From positions 8,246,071-8,310,070 of the forward strand of contig NC_037650.1 of assembly GCF_003254395.2 (NCBI RefSeq): DNA of 64,000 bases. Reading direction: 5' to 3'. The stretch's first letter is position 1, and each line of letters starts with the position of its first letter. This DNA is from Apis mellifera (Eukaryota; Arthropoda; Insecta; Hymenoptera; Apidae). The position numbers and the translations under genes are program-made. Positions 1 to 12,360 of the stretch are shown here, piece after piece. The notes under the pieces are model-generated. The model was not told the DNA's origin, searched no databases, and saw nothing but the letters and a program-made list of their open reading frames with translations.

Positions 1-183
1 CCGATCTTTCCTTTTTTCCCCTGGATTTTAGAAAGGGAAATTTCAAAGACAAATTTTAATTTAACCGGATCGATAAGTTTTCAAGGCGTTACATTATATA
101 ATTCGTTTAATTCAATCTTCAATCTGTATAGCGCTGTCGCTTTGAATCAATCCAATTCTTCAAAATCCACTTATTCTCTTCGC

Positions 184-214
<31 letters not shown>

Positions 215-780
215 TGATGCAAAGAGGATAAGAGGTAGGTAACATCTCTTATAAATTACAATTTATAAAAAGAAAGGTGCACCGCAATATTTCCAACCGC
301 GTTGTTAAATCAATTGAAAATAACCAATGGCAAAGAGTAAAGAGAGTAAAAAAAAAAAAAAAAAATCATTAAAGGTTAATCGCGATCTATTTAAAAGTTG
401 ACTTATATAAAATGTCCCTTTGCGACGATCCAATCCACCCGTGCGATATATCTATACATAAAATTAATCAATTTTCAGCTGTGCTTTCGTATTCGCAATA
501 ACAATTCGATTCGATCAAAGAAACGAATCGTCGCGAGGGGAGGAGGAGGGGGGGGAGGGGGAAATATTATGAAGCGTAATTTCGGTAAAACAACCGGTCG
601 ACGATTATGGAAATACGACTCGCGTGACGACAATCGACGCGTATACCGGGTTGGATGAAATTTCGTCGCGCTATGGCTGCACCTTAATTGAATGTCAAAT
701 ATGAGAAAAGGGGCAAGAGTTATGGCTCTTAATGACGCCAACGTCCGCGCAATGCTTCGTCGATCGATTTATAGGTCATT
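1..780. other. AT-rich flank without a recognisable gene
   Basis: AT-rich sequence holding an (AT)n microsatellite, an 18-base A run at 348-365 and a G-rich purine patch at 537-561. Open frames across 398-741 exist on both strands but run through the G/A patch and show no recognisable domain. I see no gene here. Confidence 0.6.
184..210. repeat. (AT)n microsatellite
   Basis: About 13 uninterrupted AT dinucleotides, followed by a short imperfect AT extension. Likely length-polymorphic. Confidence 0.95.
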
Positions 781-2358
781 GTTTGCCACCGTGTGCGTGC
801 CATTTTTTTCGACGTCCGCCGCGTAACCCACCCGCGTTTCGAGGCGGGTATACAACCGCCTCTCGGCTATATAACCTAACCTATACGGAGCGGACGTAAA
901 TCATCGGGCAAATTGTGCAAACTTATGCCAGATCTGGCCTAGACGTAGTTCGAAATGGCGGCTCGTTTGGATTACACGCGAAACGAATTTCAATCACGGG
1001 GATATTAGGTTGGACGGCGGTTGGAAGGTTAGGTATGGTGCAGCCGCGGAATGACTCGTTCCATTGAGAAATGTAATTGCTCGATCATAGTGTGTAACGA
1101 GGGACGTTATTCGAACGGCCGTTATTCGAGTGTGCGGGGAAAATATATCGGGTTTGGAGTGTAATAAATAGCACGCGGCTTGATCGCCGCTACGATAATT
1201 TTCAATCCTCGGTGGCCGGCTCAATTTCTCCCCCTATATATATTCCTTTTATAATTGTTACGATTATGCTATCAAATGCGCAGAAATGGCATATGCGCGT
1301 ATATTGTACATGGAAAAATATGAAATTTTTCATTCTCGAAACGAAGCGAATAGAAATAATAGAAATAGAACGAACGAGTTATTAAAAATTCTCTCACGAA
1401 AAATCAAAGGAACAAGGTATTAAAAAAAAAGAAATAAAATTTCCATTTTTCACCAAATACACTTATATATCACAAATTTTAAATACAATTTCAAAATTCT
1501 TTCCAAAGAGTCTTTTCTCCAGGATTAAAATTCGCACAAATTCACTCGCGTCGCGTCGAATCTCCTTCTCTCCCGCAAAAATTCCAACAATTCCCCATTT
1601 TCCCAAGAAAACATCGGAATTAAGCTCGACGATGCTTGAATTCCAATTTACGGAATCGAAAATTAGCCGTTCCTCGAAGAAACTTCTCGCCTCCGTTATC
1701 CCGCCATTACTAACACGCACCCTCGGGGGGGGGGGGGGGGGGAGAACTGGGTCAACGCGAAATTTTCGCGAGGATTACCGCCCCGCGGACGGTTTCAACG
1801 CGCATTTTAATTAACATCCGGACACAGGGAGAAGATTGCCCCGCGTAATTACGATGCGGAAGAGACGCTCGACGCCTGAGAACAGTTTCTCCTCCGTCTG
1901 CTTCCGGTCTGCCCGCGCCGGTTCCGCATCATTGTCCCGCTAATTAACCATTCAACGATTACTCGCCTTCAACAGCGACGCGTGTGCGCGGAGGATGTGA
2001 CGTCCTCGATCGTGGCACGTGGACGAGTGTAAGAGCGGCTCGAGAAATATACGTGAATCGTATACGTGGGGAACGTGTCAAAAGCGGCAAAGATGGGTTG
2101 AACGCACGCGAACGCGCCAGGTGGTGTGGACATTGGACGGTGGAAAAGAGAGAGGGAGGGAGAGGGAGGGAGGGAGAGAGAGAGAGAGAGAGGGGAACGG
2201 TGATGGAACGATGTTACGAGGGAGGGAGACGAGCGTGTAATTAAAACGTAATTACCAGGCGCAAAGTGTTATTTAAAATGTTATTTATCGGGCTGATGGA
2301 CAGCCGTGGCTTCGACTTTATCACGGAATTTTCAAAGGTGGATTGCGTTTAGGCGTTT

Positions 2359-2360
<2 letters not shown>
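781..2360. other. GC-rich block with G run and GA tract, no gene seen
   Basis: A CpG-containing, GC-richer stretch (about 780-1230 and 1700-2250) split by an AT-rich part at 1231-1690. It contains an 18-base G run at 1725-1742 and a G/A-only tract at about 2154-2194. Several short frames are open on both strands, as expected where stop codons are scarce. None shows a recognisable motif. Confidence 0.5.

Positions 2361-2404
<44 letters not shown>
2361..2404. repeat. (TG)22 microsatellite
   Basis: Forty-four bases of uninterrupted TG. Alternating purine-pyrimidine runs of this length can adopt Z-DNA under supercoiling. Confidence 0.97.
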
Positions 2405-2407
<3 letters not shown>

Positions 2408-3117
2408 TTCTTTTTTGATTTTTCCTTTTCATATCCCCGTTGCTGAATTTTGAAGAAAAACAAAAAAAATTAAATGAAATTTACCGAGAATATGTAATCT
2501 CTTTTCGATTGAATGTTGATTTAACTTTTTTTCTTTAGTTAAACGTTCGTACGATTCTTTTGTAATATTCGAATAATAATTCTTCTTTCATGCATTTAAT
2601 TATAATGTAATTTTTTTTTAAATAAATGATTAAAATTAATCAATCAAAAATAATTTATAATTTTTTCTTATAAAATATTAAACTCGATAAAATATTTCTT
2701 TCTCCAAAATCAATATAACAAAGATTCAAGATTTTTAAACTTCATTCTAGATATCAGAATTACGTTATTCATTGTAAGAAAATTCTTGCCATTTAATATT
2801 GCATTTCGAGTAATATGTTATTCTCACGAACATAATGCGAACGGTGGTTGATTATCATACAGATTCGTGAATTGGATGCTTAATGACCATGTGCATTCAA
2901 ACAGAGGGTTGCGTTTTAAGGGGTTGTCTAGAAACACAGAGCATATCCATCATAATTTCATAGCCTCGAAGGTGAAAATAGAGCAGAGGGATGTCTAAAG
3001 CGGGTAACGAATAACGCTCCCCTAGATTGTTGTCGTTATTCCCATTTTTCAATGTTTTCACCCCGTAATCATCGCCTGCGATCGAGAGAAAAATAATGAT
3101 CGGTTGCGGTTTCACGT
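2405..3117. other. AT-rich spacer, nothing recognised
   Basis: AT-rich sequence with no long open frame, no repeat structure and no RNA-like fold that I could see. Confidence 0.5.
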
Positions 3118-3380
3118 GATTGAAAAGAAAAAAAAAGAAAAAGAAAAAGAAAATAAGTGAAAAAAATTGTGGAGGAAATAATCGTGTATTATAAAAAAAG
3201 AAAAAAAAAATCAAGATTTACTTCAATTTTTAAAAATTTTCCTTAAAATGATTGAAAGAAAAAAAAAGGAAAAGAAAAAGAAAATAAGTGAAAAAAATTG
3301 TCGAGGAAATAATCGTGTATTATAAAAAAGGAAAAAAAAAAATCAAGATTTACTTCAATTTTTAAAAATTTTCCTTAAAA
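3118..3380. repeat. Two-unit tandem duplication, ~132 bp period
   Basis: A unit that begins with GATTGAAA, passes through A/G-rich sequence and ends in TTTTCCTTAAAA is present twice in direct order (3118-3249 and 3250-3380). The copies differ by only a few substitutions and A-run length changes, so the duplication is probably recent. An apparent open frame on the minus strand across this place is a product of the A/G-rich repeat. Confidence 0.93.
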
Positions 3381-6300
3381 GACTATAATGTTTCGACCAA
3401 CCGAAACCAATACACAATATGTACATTTTACTTTCCTTCATGCGTTTCATAATTACACACTTGTTTAAAACCATCAATCTTCACAGACACCCTCAAATAG
3501 CAGCCAACACGCACAACTATCGTCATTACGCCTCATCAATATTCCTCCCTAAACGATTCCCTTCCACGTTCGCCATCAACCTGCGTTTATCTGCTGCGGA
3601 ATAAAATCGTAGATATGGCCGTCACTAACTAACGCTGTTAAAATCGCGATACGCGAGAGCGAAAAACGATTGATTATTTATTTTGCATTAGATAAAGATG
3701 GCCTCTGAATTCTAGCGATATCTAGAATATTTTATGCCGCGTCCACACTTGAGCGCGGACAAGGACAGTATTATAATTAAAATAAAAAATAAAAAGAAAA
3801 AATTACGCCGCTATTAATATCTTAATGTCCAATAACTTGTAAATCTTCGAACAGTTTACCATGATCAAGAAAAAAAATCTTCTTGTTTCTAACCTAAAAC
3901 GATCGATTTCTTTTTTTTTTTTTTGATGATTATTAATAAAACTAAAATAAATTTTCGTAATTATTAGTAATAATAATGAAAGAAACGTATTGTCAATATG
4001 TGATAATGATGATTAATAATAACATCATATTTAAAATCATTACATTATAAAGGCAAAGGTGTTCCCTCGATCGATGTGGACGCGGCATTACTCGCGTGAC
4101 GGCAAGCATTACGAGCACGTGATAACGTATTTATGCGAACACAAACCGTCTGAATAATCGATAAAATGACGATTATGAGTTGTTAATGGAAACTGGGTAT
4201 CGTTAAGACGATGCATAAACTTTCTCATTAACGAACGACCAAACATAGAGAGGCAGGATACTGTTTTATTACCGGATGTGAAGTCAGTTCGTAACGTTAT
4301 GGCTCGTAAACCCGAGAATTTCGACGAGTGGACCATGAGTCTTATCGATAGTCGCTGGATTACGATTGGTGATTATGATCCAAATATGGCGATCAGTCTC
4401 CACGTTGTTCGTGAATAGAACATTTGTCGTTTTTTATACTTGCAAAGAGTTTATTATTCTCGTATGAAATTTTCAGACTGACTTGTACGTTTTTTAAACA
4501 GTTCTCAATTATGAAATAATTTTTCGTCGATAATTGTTAAATTTTTATTGAATTTATTTCAAAGAATCGGGATATCCTCGGCTTTGTGTCGAGTAAGAAG
4601 TTCTTTTTTTCCAAAATTTTTATTCAAAATACTTTTTATCAGATCATCAAAAGTTTATCTAAAAAATTGGATACCTAATTAATATATGGATATTTTATAT
4701 GTTAAAACAATTTGTGAATCGAGGAGTTTGAAATTTTTTTTTTTTTTTGAATAATATTGAATTCGTTTCGTAGAAATGAAATCATTGTAACTTCATTGTA
4801 ATTGCATGCTGATTAAATCTGACAGGAGAGCATTAATGGATGAATCGAATGATTATTCGAATTCGATAAAATCGATCTTTAAATTGTAGATGCGAAGGAA
4901 ACGAAAGGAGCAAAAAAAGAAACGATCATTGAATATTTAATTTTCTCAGTCGTGATCCATATCAAGTTGTAGATAACGCTTAAAATCTTTCAGCAAAAGA
5001 GTTGGGTTCAGCAATTCATTCATGTATCGAATTTTTCTTGAAATTTCAAGATAGATTAGTTACATACTTATGTATATATTCATATAGATCAAGAATCTTC
5101 ATAAATTTGTTAAATTTGTACAAACAATAAACTTGAAAGATCATTTCTTTAACAGAAAGTAAATAATTTCAATTTAATTATTTTAAATAAAACGCTTATT
5201 CTTTCCATATTAGAAAGATTCATTTTTCGTGAAAAAAAATCAAAAATAGGATTATAATATTTTATTTCTAACAATAAAATTTCAATATTTTGTACCGAAA
5301 ACAAAATAATTCGATTCGTATCCATCGCTACTGGTATAAATGTTAAATAACTCAGACTGGACGAAGCTACTGCATATTTATTGATTTTTTTTCTCCCTTT
5401 TTTTTTTTTTTTTTGATCCAGAGATGAAACAGCAGCGACAACGTAAAGATGAGTCTTTTCATTTGTATTACTTAACGTCTCTCGATGGAAAATACATCTG
5501 CGTTAATACTTGGTCGAATGTAATCGAAAGACGGCGGATACTTCGTGGAATTAACAAGTGCGAAAAGCAAATGCGAATTTATTGCTATTCCACCGTTATA
5601 CCATTAAAACGTTCGAGAATTTACACTCGCCACGGATCGAAGAAGAATTCTAAAATCCTTTGACACATTTCGAGTTGTGTTTCTAAATTCCTGGGACAAA
5701 ATTTATTTGTTTTTTCTTTTTCTTTTTTTACTTTTTCGTAACATTATAACGAAAAAGGAGGAAACTTTGAAAATTTAAAAATCCTCCGATTTTAAAAGTG
5801 TAAGCCTCCAGTAGAATTTCTGGATCACGAAAATATTTTTCCATTTTCATCGATTAAAAATAATATTACATTTATGGTGAAAGCTACGAAATATCATGTG
5901 ATTATTCTATAATTATATTGGATTGTTGAAATATTTTTCATAAATTCTGTGAAAAGTTTATTTTTTTATGAATATTATTTTATCATTTTACGATAAATCT
6001 TATTATCTCGCGTGAATATTCAAAGAAAAATAGAATGTTTAATCGATGTTTAATTTTCTATTTGAAACGATGATTAAAAGGAAAGATCATGATGACAAAG
6101 AGTTATTAAATCACATCTATCTTTTACAAACTTCATCTAATATAAATATATCGATACTTTAAACAAAATTTTCAAAAGAAAAAAAGGAATTCTTCGTTAC
6201 GTACTACGTAATTCGTAGAAAGCGCGAAATTTATTTCTCTATAAACGAACAATAGCATTCCTCGTAGTTACTTCAGTTTCATAGTTAATTTCGAAGGATG

Positions 6301-7842
6301 ACAGAGGCGATATCGAACGCCAGTCACATTGTGATGTTATCTACATGTGTCATCTAGACTTCTCGCGTATCCCGCATTTATATGCGCATCATTAGGCCCT
6401 AGTCCTCACGCCACTTGTGGCGTTCACCGTTCCCACCGTTCACCGCGTTTCCGCTTCCGGCCAGCACGTGCGCTCATCCGATCGACCGTCACCGACTGTT
6501 TTCGACATTTGCCACGACATCTGTAGTTAATGCTCGTACAACTCGTGAAATGTTGGAAAGAGGATTATCTCGTCTATCCCCAAACTAATCTGTACATATA
6601 ATTACAATAAATTATCACAATTTCAATTAATATTTTTCTTTTAAATTTTATTTTTACGAATTTATAAAATTATGCAGCGAAATTCTTCGTGGATTAATAC
6701 TCTCAAAGAACGAATCCAAATTATCATTATCCTCGAATCAAAGAATCTTTGAAAATGTCTCAAAGATCCTCCGACAAAACCAATCTTATCGAATTACAAA
6801 AGAGAGAGAGAGAGAAAGATTGCGTAGCCTTGATAAAACGACGATGATCCATCGAGATTGCAAACAGGAGAAATCCGAGAGAAAGAAAAAAAACGGAGAA
6901 AAGTGCTTCCCTGCATAAGCCGATAAGCATTGTGCATCCGCTAACGAAGGAAAATCTTTACGATCGTCCACGAGAGGGCTCCCTTTCGTGTTGCAACGTC
7001 GATACGGTCCACGGGGAGGATAGATGAGTAATGATCTGCCAGCGATACAAATCGTTGCGATTCACCTGCACCCGATCGATGCGATTCGGTTCTGGGTCCA
7101 ATTAAAAGAACATAGGTACGGGTCAGCGGGTGACGTCCAATGGCTCGCCCCATGGGAGTTGGACCGCGCGCATATTCCATGGCGTACGGATCGATACGAT
7201 TCTCGATCCCGTGTTATTATAACCACGGCCATTCCACCATTCGTGGGAACGAAAGATTAAGAAGAATAATTCTTTTCCATTCCTTCTTTGTTGATAATTA
7301 AATTAAAATAGAACGAATCAATTTTAATCTCTGTATTTTGAAAAAAATGTAAGATTGAAAAGAAAGGGATTAAAAAGAAATGAATCGTATTTGGTAGTGG
7401 TTGGCACACTTATGTCGTATACGACGAGACGTAATTAGCGTAATAAACGTCACGTTCAAGTGACAGAGATAGTTAATTTGTAGCACTCTCTTTAAGGCTT
7501 CCCGCATCGATCGTCGCGATACATATATTTCTTTTTTATCTCTTCGCCAGCTCTTTCTTCCGGCCGCGGGAACAGGAAATTACGAGGCAGCCACGTTGTG
7601 CATTATCCGCAGCACGAACGCTACCTAGGCTAATTGAGACGTTAATTAGCGTCGTCGAGATACGGTTTTTCGAAGGGGGGAGATGGGCGCCACTCGAATC
7701 GAACGAAAATAAATTATCGTGGAGATTCATCATTCCGATGTGTTGGTTAAATCTTGCGCGTATAATTAAATATAAATATATTTTGGATAGAGGTTATGTT
7801 CGACAAAGAGATTGAAACGAGAATACGCTATACATATATATA
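3381..7842. other. Long AT-rich spacer with two GC bumps, no gene
   Basis: Mostly AT-rich with T or A runs (about 3909-3925, 4734-4749, 5398-5414). GC-richer bumps occur at about 6300-6500, 6900-7260 and 7500-7735. The first holds a short perfect hairpin around 6408-6423 (CGCCAC paired with GTGGCG) and repeated TTCACCGTT motifs. Open frames at 4109-4336 (minus), 5424-5663 (plus) and 6941-7260 (both strands) show no recognisable domain. I call no gene. Confidence 0.5.
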
Positions 7843-8772
7843 TTGGGTTGGCAAATAAGTAATTGCGGATTTCACTCATAGATGGCTTCAGTTGAATTTT
7901 TAGGTTTGCTGACGTAGTCCAAATGTAAATTGTATGTTAGAGAAACTTCATGTATCACATACATGCATTGAAAATCACTTAAAACAACTTGGCTATGTTC
8001 AAAAACTCGATACATGTGTTCCTCACGAACTGAAAGAAAAGCATTTAACACAACGCATTAACAGCTGCGATTTGCTAAAGAAACGTAATGAAAATGATCC
8101 ATTTTTAAAACGACTGATAACTGGCGATGAAAAATGGGTTGTTCACAACAATATCAAGCGGAAAAGATCGTGGAGCAGGCCATGTGAACCAGCTCAAATA
8201 ACATCAAAAGCTGGTATTCGTCGAAAGAAGGTTTTGTTATCAGTTTGGTGGGATTACAAAGGAATTGTCTATTTTGAACTCTTACCACTCAACCGAACGA
8301 TCAATTCTGTTGTCTACATTGAATAACTAAAGAAATTAAACAATGCAGTTGAAGAAAAGCGGTCCGAATTGACAAATCGAAAAGGTGTTGTATTCCATCA
8401 TGACAATGCAAGGCCACACACATCTTTGATCACTCGGCAAAAATTATTGGAGCTTGGTTGGGATGTTTTGCTACATCCACTATATAGTCTTGACCTTGCA
8501 CCATCTGATTACTTTTTGTTTCGATCTTTACAAAACTCCTTGAATGGTAAAAATTTCAATAATGATGATGATATCAAATCGTACCTGATTCAGTTTTTTG
8601 CTAATAAAAACCACAAGTTTTATGAACGTGGGATTATGATGCTGCCTGAAAGATGGCAAAAGGTCATTGATCAAAATGGGCAACACATTACAGAATAAAG
8701 TTATTTAGTTCCATGAAAAAATTATCTTCGATTTTCTAAAAAAAATCTGCAATTACTTAGTTGCCAACCCAA
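7843..8772 (+). mobile_element. Mariner element copy 1, internally deleted
   Basis: A 930-bp mariner bounded by inverted termini reading TTGGGTTGGCAA at the left and its complement at the right. Both ends abut a TA dinucleotide (7841-7842 and 8773-8774), the expected target duplication. Compared with the 1274-bp copy at 46603-47876 it lacks roughly 345 bp from the 5' half: the 5' non-coding stretch is kept to about 7926, then the sequence jumps into the transposase gene near the end of its N-terminal DNA-binding region. A few unmatched bases lie at the junction, as in gap-repair or end-joining deletions. It could move only if transposase were supplied in trans. Confidence 0.95.
7934..8698 (+). 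pseudogene. Mariner transposase remnant, N-terminally deleted
   Basis: The frame corresponds to about the last three quarters of a D,D34D mariner transposase (DDE superfamily cut-and-paste enzyme, acting on the terminal inverted repeats). All three catalytic aspartates are visible: in TGDEKW, in HHDNARPH, and in PSDYFLF, with 34 residues between the second and third. The N-terminal helix-turn-helix region is mostly missing. The frame is broken by one nonsense codon (TAA at 8324-8326, where copy 3 has a glutamine codon) and resumes in the same frame to the stop at 8696-8698. The ATG at 7934 was created at the deletion junction and is not the ancestral start. Other changes include W to C in the VPHEL region and P to L before the third aspartate. 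Confidence 0.93.
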
Positions 8773-9534
8773 TATATATAACCTGAAAATTGATCGCACA
8801 AGTCGAAATTAAATTACAGATCTTGGAAGAACTTACAGACTTCCTTCCCAAAAGGGGCGATCATAAACAACGGCAACAACAACATCCACCTTCCGCACTT
8901 TCATTCGCCCAATTCCATTCCCCTTTCCCCGACCCGCCCTTATTGTACCTTATTCACGCCTTCAACTTCCATCTTCGATGCGCCGAGTCCAAGTTCCAGT
9001 TTCTCCTGGGAACAAAAGCGGCCGCTCGAGCCAATTAGCTCGGCCCACGGTTCCCGCCACTGTGTCAAAGCCCGCCGAAATACTCCGTATATACGTATAA
9101 ACGAAGAAGAAGAAAAACCTTTCTTGTGGGCGCGTTTCGAGGAACGCACACTTTTGTACACTTTTTCTTTTTTTTTTTTTTTGTACACCGTACCGTACAC
9201 GAACGTGTGGGAGATTTACAAGGTAACGGATCGTCGCCGTGCCCACGTCCAATTTCCGTGGAATATCCACGAAAACAAACCCCTTTCTCGCCGGAGGGAA
9301 ACCTCGTCTCGGGTTTCCTGCGGCTTGGCCCGGGGGCGTAGGCGTCCGTAATAACTCCTCGCGTGGGGAAGTTGGGCGAGGCACGAGCGAATCCGCTCCG
9401 CGTTTATATCCTACTCCTGGAGTGAGAGTCGACTCTCGTATGGCCTTTTAACCTTATATGGCCGGTGCACCTGCCTGCAGTCCGATAGGACATTTCCCAT
9501 AACGCGTTCTTTCGTCTCTCGTTTCTTTTTTTTT

Positions 9535-9566
<32 letters not shown>

Positions 9567-10673
9567 TTTCTTTTTAGATTTCTTTATGTGTGTATGTATA
9601 TATATATATATGTATGTATAAAACTACTTTATAAAACCACGAGAATCAAGCTTGGCGAAGATTTATAGATGGTGTTGGGATAAGGAGATGTCGCCTCCGT
9701 CCTCAGCTTTCTCTTGGTTTCTGGTTTTCTTTTTTTTCTTGAACATTGTGATAACGCTTTGAGCATTCGAGGTAATGAAAAAGAGTTGGGAGGATAGGGT
9801 GTTCTTGTAAAGATTCTTATATTTCTTCCTCAAGTTTTCCCTCGAGTCTGTCCTTTTCTTTCTTCCTTTTCCTTTTCTTTTATCGTTAAGTGTTTGTCGA
9901 TCCCCCTTCCATTTTTCGCGAATATTTTTCCTTTCCTGAGGAATAAAAGTTTCGCGAAGCTCGAGAAGGATGGAATTAATAAAATTGGATAGTTTTCATT
10001 CGAGTGGAATATCGTGAGGATTCCTGTAAATTCTTCTTCTCCGTCAACAATCCTCCTCGAAAATACAATTATAAAAAAGTTACAATATACACTTTCCACG
10101 AAAGTCTGATTAAACCAATTAATCATTTTCTCGTAAATGATATCGTTTCACACGTTATATTTAATAATAAATTAATTACAGAGTGTTAAAGTATTCACAT
10201 ACACACGTTCCTACGAAGGAAACATATTTTCATTGTTATCCTCGTTACGATCTCATCAAGAAGTGGTTTAATAAAACTAACTGACTCCACGATTTACAAA
10301 CCTATACCACACTTATCCCGATTGTAACGTCGCGATGAAAGCCAACCCTCAACAAGATCGATAACTCCGAATGGAGGGAAATTTTCCCAACGAGCAGCAT
10401 CGCCATTCTCCTCCTTTAATCTCCCTATTTGTTAAACAATTCACATGTTACATTCACGGGTGGCATCCGCCAACCCTTTTAATTAAATCTCAATTAAAAG
10501 CGATCACAAAGGGGCACGCACAACAACCGATGGATAAAAGAAGAAAGGAGTCTAATAACCATCTCCGGTATCTCCGAATCTCGAAATTCTCATTAGTCAA
10601 GTCTTTCCGGACAAGGAGCTCCGTTATCGTTCCCCCTTATCTCCCTTTGTAGCCACGTCAGAAAGAACCGAAC
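8773..10673. other. Mixed-composition spacer, no gene
   Basis: A moderately GC-rich part (8850-9470) with several overlapping open frames on both strands that cross T/A runs, followed by AT-rich sequence. The overlaps and lack of any recognisable domain argue against genes. A TTTC microsatellite lies inside. Confidence 0.5.
9533..9566. repeat. (TTTC)n microsatellite
   Basis: About eight TTTC units followed by T-rich sequence and a short (TA)n/(TG) patch near 9590-9620. Confidence 0.9.
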
Positions 10674-10844
10674 CAAAAAGGGGAGGGAAGAAATAGAGAA
10701 AGGGAATGAGCGTCGTGTTAGAGGGGGAGGGGGGCAGGAGAGAAAAAAAAAGAAGAAGAAGAAAGAAAAAAAAAGAAGAAGAAGAGAAGAAAAAGAACGG
10801 AGAAAAGGAGAATAGAAAAAAAGAAAGGGAGGGAGGGGAAAGAA
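10674..10844. repeat. Homopurine tract
   Basis: About 170 bases almost entirely A and G on the plus strand, with a handful of pyrimidine interruptions. It includes GAA-rich and GGGA-rich parts. Such tracts can form intramolecular triplexes. Confidence 0.85.
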
Positions 10845-12360
10845 GTTCGAATTAGGTTGGGTCGCACGCAGGTGCTGGCATAGTACAGGTCACGGTCAGA
10901 TTAACCCCGATCATGTTACCCTCGGCGTGGGAGTGCTGGCAGGTCCGCGTAATAATAGGATAGCTAGGAGTGTATACCGGAGAGCATTGCCGCGCAGATA
11001 GATAGATCTTGGTCGGTTATAAACGGTTTCATCGGCCACCTTGATTTATCCCTCCTCGGCTTCCAATTCGGCGCGACGAAAACTCCTCGAAATTTTCGAT
11101 TCTTCCGTTCGAACGGATCAAGATTCTGAGTTTAGTGTGTAGGTTTCGTCTCGATCGATGACGAATTTTTGGATTTATTCTTTTCTATCAGAGGAGAAAG
11201 GGTTGCTTGATGATGAAGGGTGTTGTTCCTTTGATGTATAATAACATCGAACGAGGGAGAGAGACAAGTTTTCAACGGAGACTTTATTCCTTGTCTATTT
11301 ATAATTAAGAGATTCTTGGATATTTGTAGGTGAATTATGAAGAATTGACGAGATAATTTCGGAGAGAAAAACAAATTCTCGAAATTCCTCCTTTCGCAAT
11401 CACGGTTTGGAGGAACTGAAAATAAAAACTGAAATATCACCCTCTGAAGACTCGCCCTCGCGTAAACCATAGAACCAGCGCCATTAACTCTACAAATCCT
11501 CCCATTTACCAAAAAATCGACCAGATTCCATCCAGCGTACTCTCCATTCCATTTCATTCAACCCCCAAATATCCGCTATCGCAAGCCCATAACTCTCGTT
11601 CCATCCGTCGACCAGGTCTCGTTCCATCCGCCAATAAAAACGAAACGCTGCCTATCTCACGGAGAGCACCTCCACGACACGACGTCCCGCGTGGATCACG
11701 TAGTGGTAAATCGAGGCGAGATTCCGCGCGGGACAAGCGTGTATTGCAGCGTGCACGGGAGGAGACACAAGCGTGTCTCTCCCGTGGCCCCGCGGCTTAA
11801 TTAAATTCGAGGCGTGTCGGTGGGGCCCCGAGGGTGGAGTGGAGGCCCCGAGTGGGACCTCGTAATGAATCGGAGCGTGGCCGATTCATCGGGGGAGGGA
11901 GGAGGGGGGAGGATCGCCGAGGACACGGCCGTTAGAATAAGACCGAATTAATTGGGACACCGCAGGGGCCGGCCTGTTGGATTTATTTATTATGAAATAG
12001 GACAGAGGGGCCGCCGTCCCCCGCTGGCTCCCTTCAGATTAATTTCATTTTATTCGAAAGCAAGGCCGTGGCACCGACCGGTCTACCGAAACGAGCCAGC
12101 CGTGCAGTTCTGCAACTCGTCGGGCCGCACTCCTCCTCCTCGTGTTCTACGCTCTTTCGTTGTTCTCCGTGTTGTTCGCCCTGTCTAAAGACCTCCTCTC
12201 CTCTCCTCGTGTCCACGCGCGCCCCCTCTGGCCGCGTCCCTCTTCTGAGAAACAGGATTGCTGCTCTATCCGTGAGACCCACCATGGGACACACTCGGAT
12301 GAGGTCTTTATTCGCCGGCTAGCCTCGCCATTTCGTGATAGAGGGCGAGGTTTATGAGGG
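10845..12360. other. GC-rich block, no gene called
   Basis: The block contains an AT-richer centre (11100-11560) and a strongly GC-rich part at 11560-12360 with GGGGCCCC palindromes and repeated AGGCCCCGAG-like motifs near 11820-11855. Overlapping open frames on both strands between 11952 and 12357 share no recognisable domain. It could be a regulatory region or a CpG-rich exon-free island; the sequence does not decide this. Confidence 0.4.
11865..11889. other. Perfect 9-bp-stem hairpin
   Basis: ATGAATCGG and its exact complement flank a 7-base spacer. It is short enough to occur by chance in 64 kb. Confidence 0.6.

Noticed and set aside
866..884. CCTAA-like repeats suggesting interstitial telomere sequence
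   Set aside because: Only about two units are present, which is expected by chance in this composition.
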